Positions 1-6,726 of a stretch of 39,987 nt of DNA are shown here, piece by piece. The DNA lies in NCBI GenBank assembly GCA_964506645.1, contig CAZDML010000007.1, forward strand, positions 1 through 39,987, written 5' to 3'. The position numbers and the translations under genes are program-made. This DNA comes from CAZDML01 sp964506645 (GTDB lineage Bacteria > Elusimicrobiota > Elusimicrobia > 2-01-FULL-59-12). Numbering within the stretch: position 1 is the stretch's first letter; every line of letters starts with the position of its first letter. The notes below the pieces were generated by a model. The model saw nothing but the letters and a program-made list of their open reading frames with translations, did no database searches and was not told the origin of the DNA.

Positions 1-623
1 GCGGCTTCAAAGTCATGGCTCATCCCCATCGAGAGGACATCCAATTTTGTTTTTTCAAAGAGCTTACGAAGTGTGGCAAAAAACGGTCGGGCTTCTTCTG
101 GCTTTTCCGTGTACGGAGCGATCCCCATCAACCCACGAATCTTGAGTGACTTCCAGGCGGCGGCCTTTTCTAAAAAACCGCTTAAGAGCTCCGGTGCGAG
201 TCCCGATTTGGTGTCTTCTGGAGATATTTTGACCTGCACGAGACACTCCAACGTTTTACCCGCATCCTGGGCATGGCGATTGAGCGCATGGCCAAGATCC
301 TCCCGGTCGAGCGACTGAACCATTTGAAAAAGTTCGACCGCTTTTTTGGCTTTGTTGGTTTGCAGTTGACCGATGAGGTGGAGTGCGACGTGTGGATAGG
401 CAGACGTAAATCCTGTTTCCAAATCGTATTTGGTTAAGGCTTCCTGGACCCGATTTTCTGCAAGATGCCGGACACCGGCTTGGACAAAAGGAAGGACGCG
501 ATCAAAGGGAACGGTTTTGGTGACAGCAACGAAAGTCACATCTTGTCCTGAGCGATTGCTACGTTGGGCCGCCCGGTCGATTCGTTCCAGTAGAGCCTCC
601 AAAGTGCTGTTAACTGCTTTCAC
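1..623 (-). CDS. YggS/PROSC-family PLP homeostasis protein (3' end outside window)
   Basis: A pyridoxal-5'-phosphate-binding, single-domain alanine-racemase-fold protein. This family buffers PLP and affects amino-acid homeostasis rather than acting as a known racemase. The frame is open from a GTG at 623 to the left edge, about 207 residues. Visible family marks are the PLP-lysine segment VAVTKT (K36 from this start), the HLIGQLQTNK segment, the PEDTKSGL segment and the signature SMGMSHDFE at the very edge. The C-terminus is missing only because the window ends. The start is uncertain: a second in-frame GTG lies at 644, just after a TGA, and neither has a strong ribosome site. It follows the gre-like gene on the same strand, 46 nt downstream. 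Confidence 0.9.
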   Translation of the reverse strand, partial: MKAVNSTLEALLERIDRAAQRSNRSGQDVTFVAVTKTVPFDRVLPFVQAGVRHLAENRVQEALTKYDLETGFTSAYPHVALHLIGQLQTNKAKKAVELFQMVQSLDREDLGHALNRHAQDAGKTLECLVQVKISPEDTKSGLAPELLSGFLEKAAAWKSLKIRGLMGIAPYTEKPEEARPFFATLRKLFEKTKLDVLSMGMSHDFEA

Positions 624-669
624 CTTAGAAGAGATTATATGCACTTTCGTGCCGAAAAATCAATACAAA

Positions 670-1137
670 TTAGATGGATTCCGAGGGAGGGCTTAAAACC
701 TGCTGAATTTGGAGAGACTTTCCGGCCAACGTAATAAACTCGCCTACTTTCTTTCCTAAAAGTTGCTGCGCCAGCGGCGACACCCAACTGATAGCACCGG
801 CACTTACGTCGACTTCATCCACACCTACGATGCGGAACTTGTCATTGCTGGAAAGAACGACCTGGTGTCCAAAACGAATGATTTCGGTCGCGGAAGGCGA
901 CTGCTCCACAAAAGTCGCGATGCGTTCTCCCAGATAGGTGATGCGCGCTTTCGTGCGTTTGGCCGCACCGCTCAGTGTATCTGGGTTCTTGATCGCTTTT
1001 AACTGCTCGAGCTCTTGGCGAAAACGCTTCGCGCCTTCCGGGGTGATGTAATTCTTCGCTCCGGCCGGCAAGGCGGGCGCTTCCGGCAGGCTCCAATCTT
1101 CGTCTTCGTTCTCTTCACTGGTAAAGGCTTTGCTCAT
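670..1137 (-). CDS. GreA/GreB-family transcription factor with shortened coiled coil
   Basis: A 155-residue protein. An acidic N-terminal tail (about 7-25) is followed by KNYITPEGAKRF (29-40), the start of a Gre-type helix, and by a GreB-like C-terminal FKBP-type domain with FRIVGVDEVD (101-110) and SPLAQQLLGKKVGE (120-133). Canonical GreA/GreB rescue backtracked RNA polymerase by inserting a long coiled coil with an acidic tip into the secondary channel. Here the stretch between about residues 46 and 80 is roughly 20 residues shorter than in GreB, and the conserved acidic tip (D-x-x-E in an S-E-N-A-like loop) is absent. I recall similar proteins annotated as GreA/GreB family. It probably binds polymerase, but classical cleavage stimulation is doubtful. 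It is divergent from the ORF6N gene. Confidence 0.85.
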   Translation of the reverse strand: MSKAFTSEENEDEDWSLPEAPALPAGAKNYITPEGAKRFRQELEQLKAIKNPDTLSGAAKRTKARITYLGERIATFVEQSPSATEIIRFGHQVVLSSNDKFRIVGVDEVDVSAGAISWVSPLAQQLLGKKVGEFITLAGKSLQIQQVLSPPSESI

Positions 1138-1181
1138 AGATCCATTAAAACAGGAATTTGACGAATAAAATCACCGATTTT

Positions 1182-1205
1182 GGCTCTAAGAGAGTACAAA
1201 GAGCC
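1182..1205. repeat. Short inverted repeat in the gre-like/ORF6N divergent gap
   Basis: GGCTCT (1182-1187) and AGAGCC (1200-1205) are a perfect 6-bp inverted repeat with a 12-base spacer, ending 5 bases before the ORF6N start codon. It could be an operator or a small leader hairpin that masks the start. The arms are short and chance occurrence is possible. No convincing sigma-70 promoter was found for either flanking gene in this 73-bp gap. Confidence 0.35.
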
Positions 1206-1210
1206 CTTGT

Positions 1211-1720
1211 ATGAGAAACCCACATATAGAAAAGAAGATATTTTTGATCCGAACCAAACGCGTGATGATCGATAGAGATCTTGCGGAACTCTATCACGTC
1301 CCTACAAAGCGATTAAACGAACAGGTACGTCGCAATCTACGACGCTTCCCCTTTGATTTTATGTTTCGTCTCACACTTCGAGAAAGATTGGAACTGGTCG
1401 CAAAATGCGACCGGTTCATGACGCTGAAACATTCATCGACGTTGCCTTACGCTTTTACAGAACAAGGGGTCGCCATGTTATCAAGCATTCTCAACAGTGA
1501 GCGCGCCATCGACGTTAACATTGCGATTATGAGGGCTTTCGTTAAACTCCGCCACGCTTTAAGTGTGCGACACGACCTCGTGATTAAAGTCGAACACATT
1601 GAAGGTCGAGTCAACCTCTTAGAAACAGATGTTCGATTCCTTCGTGAAGATCTTCAGAACAAAAACCCCAAAGAGCTGTTCAAGCCCATCCCAAAAATCA
1701 AAGGCTTCGATAACGAATAG
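1211..1720 (+). CDS. ORF6N domain-containing protein
   Basis: This 169-residue protein is the only plus-strand gene in the window. Residues 7-70 match the ORF6N domain pattern: the IRTKRVMIDRDLAELYHV block, then RLNEQVRRN and RFPFDFMFRLT. A mid-region with YAFTEQGVAMLSSILNSERA (residues 77-96) is typical of these proteins, followed by a helical C-terminal part (about 115-150) likely to form a coiled coil. ORF6N is related to the KilA-N/BRO-type DNA-associated domains found in phage and in many bacterial accessory genes. The precise role is unknown. The ATG at 1211 has a weak AAAGAG upstream. It sits alone between the gre-like gene and groEL, opposite in strand to everything else, and shares a terminator with groEL. 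It looks like an accessory insertion in a core region. Confidence 0.85.
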   Translation: MRNPHIEKKIFLIRTKRVMIDRDLAELYHVPTKRLNEQVRRNLRRFPFDFMFRLTLRERLELVAKCDRFMTLKHSSTLPYAFTEQGVAMLSSILNSERAIDVNIAIMRAFVKLRHALSVRHDLVIKVEHIEGRVNLLETDVRFLREDLQNKNPKELFKPIPKIKGFDNE

Positions 1721-1731
1721 CTTCAAAAGCA

Positions 1732-1763
1732 AAACCCCCGGGGCCTTTCGGCGCCGGGGGTTT
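1732..1763. terminator. Bidirectional intrinsic terminator between ORF6N and groEL
   Basis: A 10-bp GC-rich stem (AAACCCCCGG at 1732-1741 with CCGGGGGTTT at 1754-1763), one mismatch, three more pairs and a small loop. It is flanked by T-rich DNA on the plus side (TTTGTTT) and, read on the minus strand, by TTTTGCTTTTG. It lies 11 bases after the ORF6N stop and 25 bases after the groEL stop, so it can end both convergent transcripts. Confidence 0.88.
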
Positions 1764-1788
1764 GTTTGAAACGTTTGACGCTTTAGGC

Positions 1789-3411
1789 TTAGTACATCTC
1801 GCCCGGATTCGGCATCGCCGGAGCGGCTGCTTTCTTCTCCGGAATATCGGTCACGAGGACTTCGGTCGTGAGCATGAGGCTCGAGATGCTGGCCGCATTC
1901 TGAAGAGCTGTGCGGACAACTTTCGCCGGATCCACAACACCCTGCTTCAGAAGATCGCCGTACTGCATTGTGTCGGCGTTCAATCCGAAGTTCAGATCAC
2001 TGCTATTGCGAACCTTATCGACGACCACCGCGCCATCAACACCGGCGTTGTTCGCAATCTGGCGGATCGGATGTTCCAGAGCATCGCGGATGATGTTGAT
2101 ACCGGTCTGTTCGTCCGTATCATCCCCCTTGAGCTTCAAGAGAACCGCCGACGCGCGGAGAAGCGCCGTTCCGCCGCCCGGAACAATGCCTTCTTCCACA
2201 CCCGCACGGGTCGCGTGCATCGCGTCTTCGATCTTATATTTCTTCGCTTTCATTTCGGTTTCGGTGGAAGCGCCCGCTTTGATGAGGGCCACGCCGCCGG
2301 CCAACTTCGCGAGACGCTCCTGGAGCTTCTCTTTGTCGTAGTCGGAGGTGGAGTCTTCGATCTGCTTGCGGATTTGGCCCACGCGCTTCTCGATTTCTTT
2401 CTTGTCACCGGCGCCATCGACGATCGTGGTGTTTTCTTTGTCGACGATGATACGCTTCGCGGATCCGACCATGGTCGGATCGGCTTTCTCAAACTTAATG
2501 CCGAGTTCTTCAGAAATAACCTTCGCGCCTGTTAAGATCGCGATGTCCTGAAGCATCTCTTTGCGGCGGTCGCCAAAGCCGGGGGCTTTGACAGCAGCGC
2601 ATTTGAGTCGCCCTTGGAGCTTGTTGACCACGAGGGTGGCCAAGGCTTCGCCTTCGACTTCTTCGGCGATGAGCAGGAACGGTCGGTTACCGGCGGCCAA
2701 GAGCTTTTCAAGGAAAGGCAGCATTTCGTTCAACGCGCTGACTTTCTTGTCCGTCACAATGACGGCGGCATCTTCCAGCACAGCTTCCATTCTTTCCGGG
2801 TCGGTGACGAAATACGGCGACACGTGTCCTCGGTCAAATTTCATGCCCTGGACTTTGTCGATTTCGGTCTTCGCGGACTTGCCTTCTTCCACGGAGATCA
2901 CGCCGTCTTTGCCTACGGCTTTCATCGCTTCCGCGATGAGCTTGCCGATTTCTTTGTCATTGGCAGAGATGGTCGCCACTTGTTCAATCTCTTGATCCTT
3001 CACGGGCTTGGCCATCTTTTTGATTTCAGCGACGACGGCTTCGACGGCTTTATCGATTCCGCGCTTAATGTGCATGGCGTTGGCGCCTGCAGTGATGTTT
3101 CGGAGGCCTTCGGTGATGATGGCTTGCGCCAAGACCGTCGCGGTCGTGGTGCCGTCACCGGCGACGTCGTTCGTCTTCGAGGCGACTTCGCGGACGAGCT
3201 GGGCGCCCATGTTTTCAAACGGGTCTTCCAGTTCGATTTCTTTCGCGATGGTCACGCCGTCGTTCGTCACGGTCGGGGATCCAAATTTCTTGTCGAGCAC
3301 GACGTAGCGGCCCTTGGGGCCCATCGTGACTTTTACGGCATTCGCCAGTTTGTCGACGCCGGCTTTAATCGCTCGGCTGGCTTCGTCTTTATATTTCAGT
3401 TGTTTGGCCAT
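1789..3411 (-). CDS. groEL: Chaperonin GroEL (Hsp60)
   Basis: A 540-residue type I chaperonin forming a 14-mer with GroES that folds cytosolic proteins in an ATP-driven cycle. The sequence shows GPKGR (31-35), the ATP-site GDGTTTAT block (85-92, D86), VTNDGVTIAKEI (48-59) and a VPGGGTALLRA segment in the C-terminal equatorial domain. Length is normal. The C-terminus ends MPNPGEMY and lacks the Gly-Gly-Met repeat tail of many GroELs. The ATG has an AGGAGA ribosome site. It lies 17 nt after groES and is evidently co-transcribed from the CIRCE-controlled promoter upstream of groES. Confidence 0.99.
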   Translation of the reverse strand: MAKQLKYKDEASRAIKAGVDKLANAVKVTMGPKGRYVVLDKKFGSPTVTNDGVTIAKEIELEDPFENMGAQLVREVASKTNDVAGDGTTTATVLAQAIITEGLRNITAGANAMHIKRGIDKAVEAVVAEIKKMAKPVKDQEIEQVATISANDKEIGKLIAEAMKAVGKDGVISVEEGKSAKTEIDKVQGMKFDRGHVSPYFVTDPERMEAVLEDAAVIVTDKKVSALNEMLPFLEKLLAAGNRPFLLIAEEVEGEALATLVVNKLQGRLKCAAVKAPGFGDRRKEMLQDIAILTGAKVISEELGIKFEKADPTMVGSAKRIIVDKENTTIVDGAGDKKEIEKRVGQIRKQIEDSTSDYDKEKLQERLAKLAGGVALIKAGASTETEMKAKKYKIEDAMHATRAGVEEGIVPGGGTALLRASAVLLKLKGDDTDEQTGINIIRDALEHPIRQIANNAGVDGAVVVDKVRNSSDLNFGLNADTMQYGDLLKQGVVDPAKVVRTALQNAASISSLMLTTEVLVTDIPEKKAAAPAMPNPGEMY

Positions 3412-3428
3412 GATTGTCTCCTCTTAAA

Positions 3429-3734
3429 TTATTCAACGATACCGAGAATATCATCCGAGCTGAGAATCAGATATTCTTGGCCATCGACTTTGATTTCTTG
3501 TCCGCCGTATTTCCCATGAAGAATCTTGTCTCCCGGCTTTACTTCCATCGGGATCACTTTGCCGTCATCGGTGACTTTGCCCTTCCCTACGGCAATGACT
3601 TCGGCTTCCTGGGGCTTTTCTTTGGCGGTGTCCGGGATAATGAGTCCGCCGCGGATTTCGTCTTTCTTTTCTACCGCTTTCACCAAAACGCGGTCGCCCA
3701 AGGGGCGCAAACGAATGGATGTTGCTGTTGGCAT
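3429..3734 (-). CDS. groES: Co-chaperonin GroES (Hsp10)
   Basis: A 101-residue co-chaperonin that caps GroEL as a heptamer. It shows the family block IRLRPLGDRVLVK at the N-terminus, the mobile-loop segment KDEIRGGLIIPDTAKEKPQ (about 25-43) with the GGL/III contact to GroEL, and GDKILHGKYGG. A strong AGGAGG site precedes the ATG. It is the first gene of a bicistronic groES-groEL operon under a sigma-70-type promoter overlapped by two CIRCE-like operators. Confidence 0.98.
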   Translation of the reverse strand: MPTATSIRLRPLGDRVLVKAVEKKDEIRGGLIIPDTAKEKPQEAEVIAVGKGKVTDDGKVIPMEVKPGDKILHGKYGGQEIKVDGQEYLILSSDDILGIVE

Positions 3735-3785
3735 AACACGTCCTCCTACTAGGTTTTTGGATTATAAATCAGTGAGGTGCTTAAC

Positions 3786-3812
3786 TTAGCACTCGCGACT
3801 TCTTGGTGCTAA
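3786..3812 (-). promoter_or_regulatory. CIRCE operator 1 (HrcA site) of groESL
   Basis: TTAGCACTC (3786-3794), nine bases, then TGGTGCTAA (3804-3812). The left arm is a perfect CIRCE half and the right arm matches 7 of 9 of GAGTGCTAA, with the canonical 9-9-9 spacing. CIRCE is the binding site of the heat-shock repressor HrcA. It covers the predicted transcription start and the last base of the -10 box. hrcA itself is not in the window. Confidence 0.92.
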
Positions 3813-3840
3813 TTTTAAAGATTTCTTAGCAGCCTGTCAA
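3812..3840 (-). promoter_or_regulatory. Sigma-70-type promoter of groESL
   Basis: On the minus strand, TTGACA (3840-3835, a perfect -35) and TAAAAT (3817-3812, 5 of 6 for the -10) are separated by exactly 17 bases. The predicted start falls inside CIRCE 1, about 75 nt before the groES ATG. The -35 lies within the spacer and adjoining arm of the second CIRCE-like element. Confidence 0.85.
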
Positions 3841-3852
3841 GGGGGGTGCTAA
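3826..3852 (-). promoter_or_regulatory. Degenerate second CIRCE-like operator
   Basis: TTAGCAGCC (3826-3834), nine bases, then GGGTGCTAA (3844-3852). The arms match the CIRCE halves at 7 of 9 and 8 of 9, and the spacer is exactly 9. It starts 40 bp from CIRCE 1, about four helical turns, and encloses the -35 box. The shared GGTGCTAATTTT context suggests a duplication of the operator. It has not been shown to bind HrcA. Confidence 0.7.
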
Positions 3853-3869
3853 TTTTGGAGAGAGAACGT

Positions 3870-4652
3870 TCAGCGGAGGCGCTGAGGTTTAAAGTAAGTG
3901 CCTTCTATCTTTCCGACGGAAATCCGGCCTAACACCCCGGGCTTTTTGCCGCTGGCAATGACCATGGCGACGCCGCGCGAGGTCGCCTGTTGGGCGGCGC
4001 GGATTTTGGTCTGCATCCCTCCGGTACCGCCTTCCGACCCCGGAGTGCCATGGGCCAGGGCTTCGATCGAAGAATCGATCCGATCGACCCGGGAAATAAG
4101 GTGACCTGTGCGGTGCTTGGGGTGGGCTGACATCAGGCCTTCCACATCGGTCAAAAGAATGAGCAAATTTGCTTTTACCTTGATCGCGACCTGGGCTGCC
4201 AAAGTGTCATTATCCCCGACCCGGATCTCTTCTACGGCCACGGTATCGTTTTCATTAATAATAGGAATCACTTTGGACTTGAGGAGCGCAAGCAAGGTCG
4301 CCTGGGCGTTGTGGTAGCGCTTCTTGTTTTCAAAATCTTCACGGGTGAGCAAAACCTGCGCAATCTTTACCCGGTTACTGCGGAAATAGTGACGGTACTT
4401 CTCCATCAGACAGACTTGGCCGACCGCCGCCGCCGCCTGCTTGAGACGCAGCTCGGTAGGACGTTTCTTCCAGCCCAGTTCGTTAGTCCCGGCAGAGATC
4501 GCCCCGGAGGTGACTAGAATCACTTCCCGGCCAGCGCGCTGCAGGGCCGCAAGTTCCCGCACAAGCCGCGCCATGCGCTGCTCGTCCATACGCCCGCCTT
4601 TCTTCGTAAGCAGGCTTGTGCCGACTTTGACAACAATGCGTTTAGGGTTCAT
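3870..4652 (-). CDS. proB: Glutamate 5-kinase, PUA-less form
   Basis: This enzyme phosphorylates L-glutamate to gamma-glutamyl phosphate, the first step of proline synthesis. The 260 residues hold the amino-acid-kinase fold only: KVGTSLL (9-15), VTSGAISAG (47-55), the INENDTV and VGDNDTLAAQVA segments that bind glutamate and Mg-ATP, and GTGGMQTKI near the C-terminus. The C-terminal PUA domain of the roughly 367-residue E. coli enzyme is absent. The stop codon lies in a 6-bp hairpin (3870-3885), not a convincing terminator. The gene starts inside obgE (11-nt overlap), so its translation is probably coupled. proA is not in the window. Confidence 0.95.
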   Translation of the reverse strand: MNPKRIVVKVGTSLLTKKGGRMDEQRMARLVRELAALQRAGREVILVTSGAISAGTNELGWKKRPTELRLKQAAAAVGQVCLMEKYRHYFRSNRVKIAQVLLTREDFENKKRYHNAQATLLALLKSKVIPIINENDTVAVEEIRVGDNDTLAAQVAIKVKANLLILLTDVEGLMSAHPKHRTGHLISRVDRIDSSIEALAHGTPGSEGGTGGMQTKIRAAQQATSRGVAMVIASGKKPGVLGRISVGKIEGTYFKPQRLR

Positions 4653-5922
4653 AGAACAATTCTAGCTTGCCGATGCGCACCATGTCTCCGGGTTGGGCAC
4701 CTTTGCGGGCGAGTTCTTTTTCCACGCCCATCTTCTTCATAATATTTTGGAAACGCTTCACCCCTTCCTGCTGCCGGAAATTGGTCATGGCCGCGAACCG
4801 CTCAATCTTGGCCCCTTTGATAATAAATGCATCATCCTTTTTCTCGACCGTGTAATCGAGCTCCACCACGAACTTGAGAGGCTCAGTAGGAGCAGCCGCC
4901 GTCTCTTCCACCACCGGCTTGGACAGCTCTTTAGCGGCAAACGCTAAAAGCTTGTCGACCCCCTCCCCCGTCACGGCCGAAATCGGGACAATTTTAAGCT
5001 TTTTAAAGTGTTTCTTCATCGCGGTGTGGACTTTCTCTGAACCTGGAACGTCCATTTTGTTTAACACCAGCACCATCGGCTTCTTCATCAGCTTCGGAGA
5101 GAAGAGCTGAAGTTCCTGGTTGATCATCCGCACGTTCTTCACGGGATCTTTGCCGTCAAATCCGCTGGCATCCACCAGATGAAAGAGCATGCGTGTGCGT
5201 TCCACGTGGCGAAGAAAGTCATGCCCCAGGCCACGGCCGGTATGGGCCCCTTCGATGAGTCCCGGAATGTCCGCCAGCACAAAACGTTTGCCGTGCCAGT
5301 CCGCGACCCCTAGGTTGGGATTAAGGGTCGTAAACGGATAATCCGCAATCTTTGGGCGAGCGCTTGTCAGACGCGCCAAGAGGGTTGACTTGCCGGCATT
5401 GGGACATCCAATGAGGCCGACGTCCGCCAGCAGTTTGAGTTCCAGATCGATGAGAAATTTTTCACCCGGCTCCCCTTTCTCCGAAATCATCGGCGCCGTG
5501 TTACGGCTGGTTTTAAATGCCGCATTGCCTCGGCCGCTGCGGCCGCCCCGGGCAATCAGAAAGGTTTCACCGGCTGTTTTAAGATCGGCAACAACATGCC
5601 CCTCTCGAAGAACGACTGTGCCCATCGGCACATTCACCATCAAATCTTTCCCACCGCGGCCGGCTTTATTCGACCCCGATCCTGGCATGCCGTCTTCCGC
5701 GTAATAATGCGGACGGTAGGTGAGATCGAGCAAGGAGGAGAGACCTTCTTCGGCACGCAGATACACGTCACCGCCTTTGCCGCCGTTGCCGCCATCCGGC
5801 CCGCCGCGATCGACGTATTTTTCCCGTCGGAACGTCATGCAGCCGTCCCCGCCCCGACCCCCGCGAACGGTGATCTGAGCGTGGTCGATGAACATTGATC
5901 GATCGCTGGTTTCCGTAGACAT
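4642..5922 (-). CDS. obgE: Obg-family GTPase (CgtA/ObgE)
   Basis: A 426-residue ribosome-associated GTPase involved in 50S assembly and stress responses. It has a glycine-rich Obg domain (about 10-165, many GGRGGDG/GGNGGKGG turns), a G domain with GCPNAGKST (172-180), DIPGLIEGA (218-226) and NKMD (288-291), and a C-terminal OCT-like domain (about 345-426). The start is uncertain. The ATG at 5922 and the Met at residue 10 (MFIDHA, where most Obg proteins begin) both lack a clear ribosome site. It follows rplU-rpmA, the classic order, after a hairpin-bearing gap of 81 nt. Confidence 0.97.
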   Translation of the reverse strand: MSTETSDRSMFIDHAQITVRGGRGGDGCMTFRREKYVDRGGPDGGNGGKGGDVYLRAEEGLSSLLDLTYRPHYYAEDGMPGSGSNKAGRGGKDLMVNVPMGTVVLREGHVVADLKTAGETFLIARGGRSGRGNAAFKTSRNTAPMISEKGEPGEKFLIDLELKLLADVGLIGCPNAGKSTLLARLTSARPKIADYPFTTLNPNLGVADWHGKRFVLADIPGLIEGAHTGRGLGHDFLRHVERTRMLFHLVDASGFDGKDPVKNVRMINQELQLFSPKLMKKPMVLVLNKMDVPGSEKVHTAMKKHFKKLKIVPISAVTGEGVDKLLAFAAKELSKPVVEETAAAPTEPLKFVVELDYTVEKKDDAFIIKGAKIERFAAMTNFRQQEGVKRFQNIMKKMGVEKELARKGAQPGDMVRIGKLELFYEP

Positions 5923-5940
5923 AATTTCTTAGAAAGAATG

Positions 5941-5994
5941 AAGCGAGTCAGGGAGTTTTTTCACTCACCAACTCGCTTATTCGGTACGACGAAT
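5941..5994. other. Tandem hairpins between rpmA and obgE
   Basis: AAGCGAGT (5941-5948) pairs with ACTCGCTT (5971-5978), with an inner GAGT/ACTC stem (5953-5956 and 5963-5966) and a six-base loop. A second small stem, ATTCG (5979-5983) with CGAAT (5990-5994), follows. On the minus strand they precede a mildly T-rich stretch but no clean T-run. They fill most of the rpmA-obgE gap and may be an RNA processing or partial attenuation site. Confidence 0.55.
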
Positions 5995-6003
5995 CGTTTA
6001 GAC

Positions 6004-6264
6004 TTAGGCTTTCGCGGGATAAACGGAAATCTGCTTCTTGCCCTTCGATTTCCATTCAAACGTCACGATGCCATCGATGCGGGAGAAGATCGTATTGTCC
6101 GATCCCATACCCACGTTGCGGCCGAGGAAAAACTTGGTGCCGCGCTGACGCACGATGATCGAGCCGGCCGTGATTTTCTCACTGCCGAATGCTTTCACGC
6201 CGAGGCGCTGGCCTTTGGAGTCGCGGCCATTATTTGAACTGCCTTGTGATTTTGTAGATGCCAT
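6004..6264 (-). CDS. rpmA: 50S ribosomal protein L27
   Basis: An 86-residue L27 whose N-terminal tail reaches the peptidyl-transferase centre. The start is set at the ATG at 6264, giving MASTKSQGSSNNGRDSKGQ, which matches the L27 N-terminus. A longer in-frame reading to 6336 would overlap rplU and adds unrelated residues. There is no cleavable Firmicutes-type N-terminal extension. The core LGVKAFGSE, GSIIVRQRGTKF and NVGMGSDNTIF segments are canonical. It lies 11 nt after rplU. Confidence 0.97.
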   Translation of the reverse strand: MASTKSQGSSNNGRDSKGQRLGVKAFGSEKITAGSIIVRQRGTKFFLGRNVGMGSDNTIFSRIDGIVTFEWKSKGKKQISVYPAKA

Positions 6265-6275
6265 GGAAGTGCCTC

Positions 6276-6590
6276 TTACCCTACCGAGATGTTCTGGATC
6301 AGGAGCTCGGTATAGTTCTGCCGATGACCCTGCCATTTCTTATAGGTTTTTTTGGAACGTTTCTTAAAAACAATAATGCGCTCGCCGCGGTCCTGGGCGG
6401 TGACTTCTGCCGTGACTTTCGCGCCGGAGACATGCGGTTTACCGACCTGGACCCCGCTGTCTGTCTTCACAAAAAGAACTTTATCCAGGGAGATTTTGTC
6501 GCCCTTAGCGTGCGGCAAGGATTCGACCCGAAGACGGGTGCCTTGTTCTACACGATATTGCTTTCCACCAGTTTCAACGATTGCGTACAT
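6276..6590 (-). CDS. rplU: 50S ribosomal protein L21
   Basis: A 104-residue L21 that binds 23S rRNA near L20. It begins MYAIVETGGKQYRVEQGT and ends with the KKRSKKTYKKWQGHRQNYTEL segment typical of the family. It is the first gene of rplU-rpmA-obgE-proB. A terminator-like hairpin ends 37 nt before its ATG, leaving no room for a promoter downstream of that hairpin. Expression may therefore depend on read-through or regulated attenuation. Confidence 0.97.
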   Translation of the reverse strand: MYAIVETGGKQYRVEQGTRLRVESLPHAKGDKISLDKVLFVKTDSGVQVGKPHVSGAKVTAEVTAQDRGERIIVFKKRSKKTYKKWQGHRQNYTELLIQNISVG

Positions 6591-6626
6591 AACACAGCCT
6601 CTTTAGTTAAACGTGAGTTTGGGATT

Positions 6627-6656
6627 AAAAAAACATCCGCTCTACGGACGCGGATG
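6627..6656 (-). terminator. Terminator/attenuator hairpin in the rplU leader
   Basis: On the minus strand, CATCCGC pairs with GCGGATG (plus coordinates 6650-6656 and 6634-6640) around a nine-base loop, followed directly by seven T (6633-6627). This is a textbook intrinsic terminator in the gene direction. It ends the rng transcript and/or attenuates rplU. It sits only 37 nt before the rplU start codon. Confidence 0.8.
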
Positions 6657-6688
6657 CTCCATAACCAACCGCGGTAATGATACCAATT

Positions 6689-6726
6689 CCCTGACGGGGG
6701 GTTCAACCCCCCGTCAGGGCTTTTTT
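6689..6726 (+). terminator. Strong 13-bp hairpin with T-run on the opposite strand, after rng
   Basis: CCCTGACGGGGGG (6689-6701) pairs perfectly with CCCCCCGTCAGGG (6707-6719) across a five-base loop, followed after one base by six T on the plus strand (6721-6726). It begins 12 nt after the rng stop. No plus-strand gene ends here, and in the minus direction no T-run follows. It may block antisense transcription or protect the 3' end of the rng mRNA. Confidence 0.7.

Noticed and set aside
2614..3519. Long plus-strand open frame (about 300 codons) opposite groEL and groES
   Set aside because: It lies entirely antisense to two certain genes, has no recognisable domain, and its length follows from the GC-rich codon pattern of groEL.
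3761..3766. A perfect TATAAT on the minus strand close to groES
   Set aside because: No acceptable -35 lies 16-18 bases upstream, whereas TTGACA-17-TAAAAT further upstream fits better and coincides with the CIRCE sites.
3870..3885. 6-bp hairpin over the proB stop codon as a terminator
   Set aside because: Short stem and no T-run on the minus strand; not strong enough to call.
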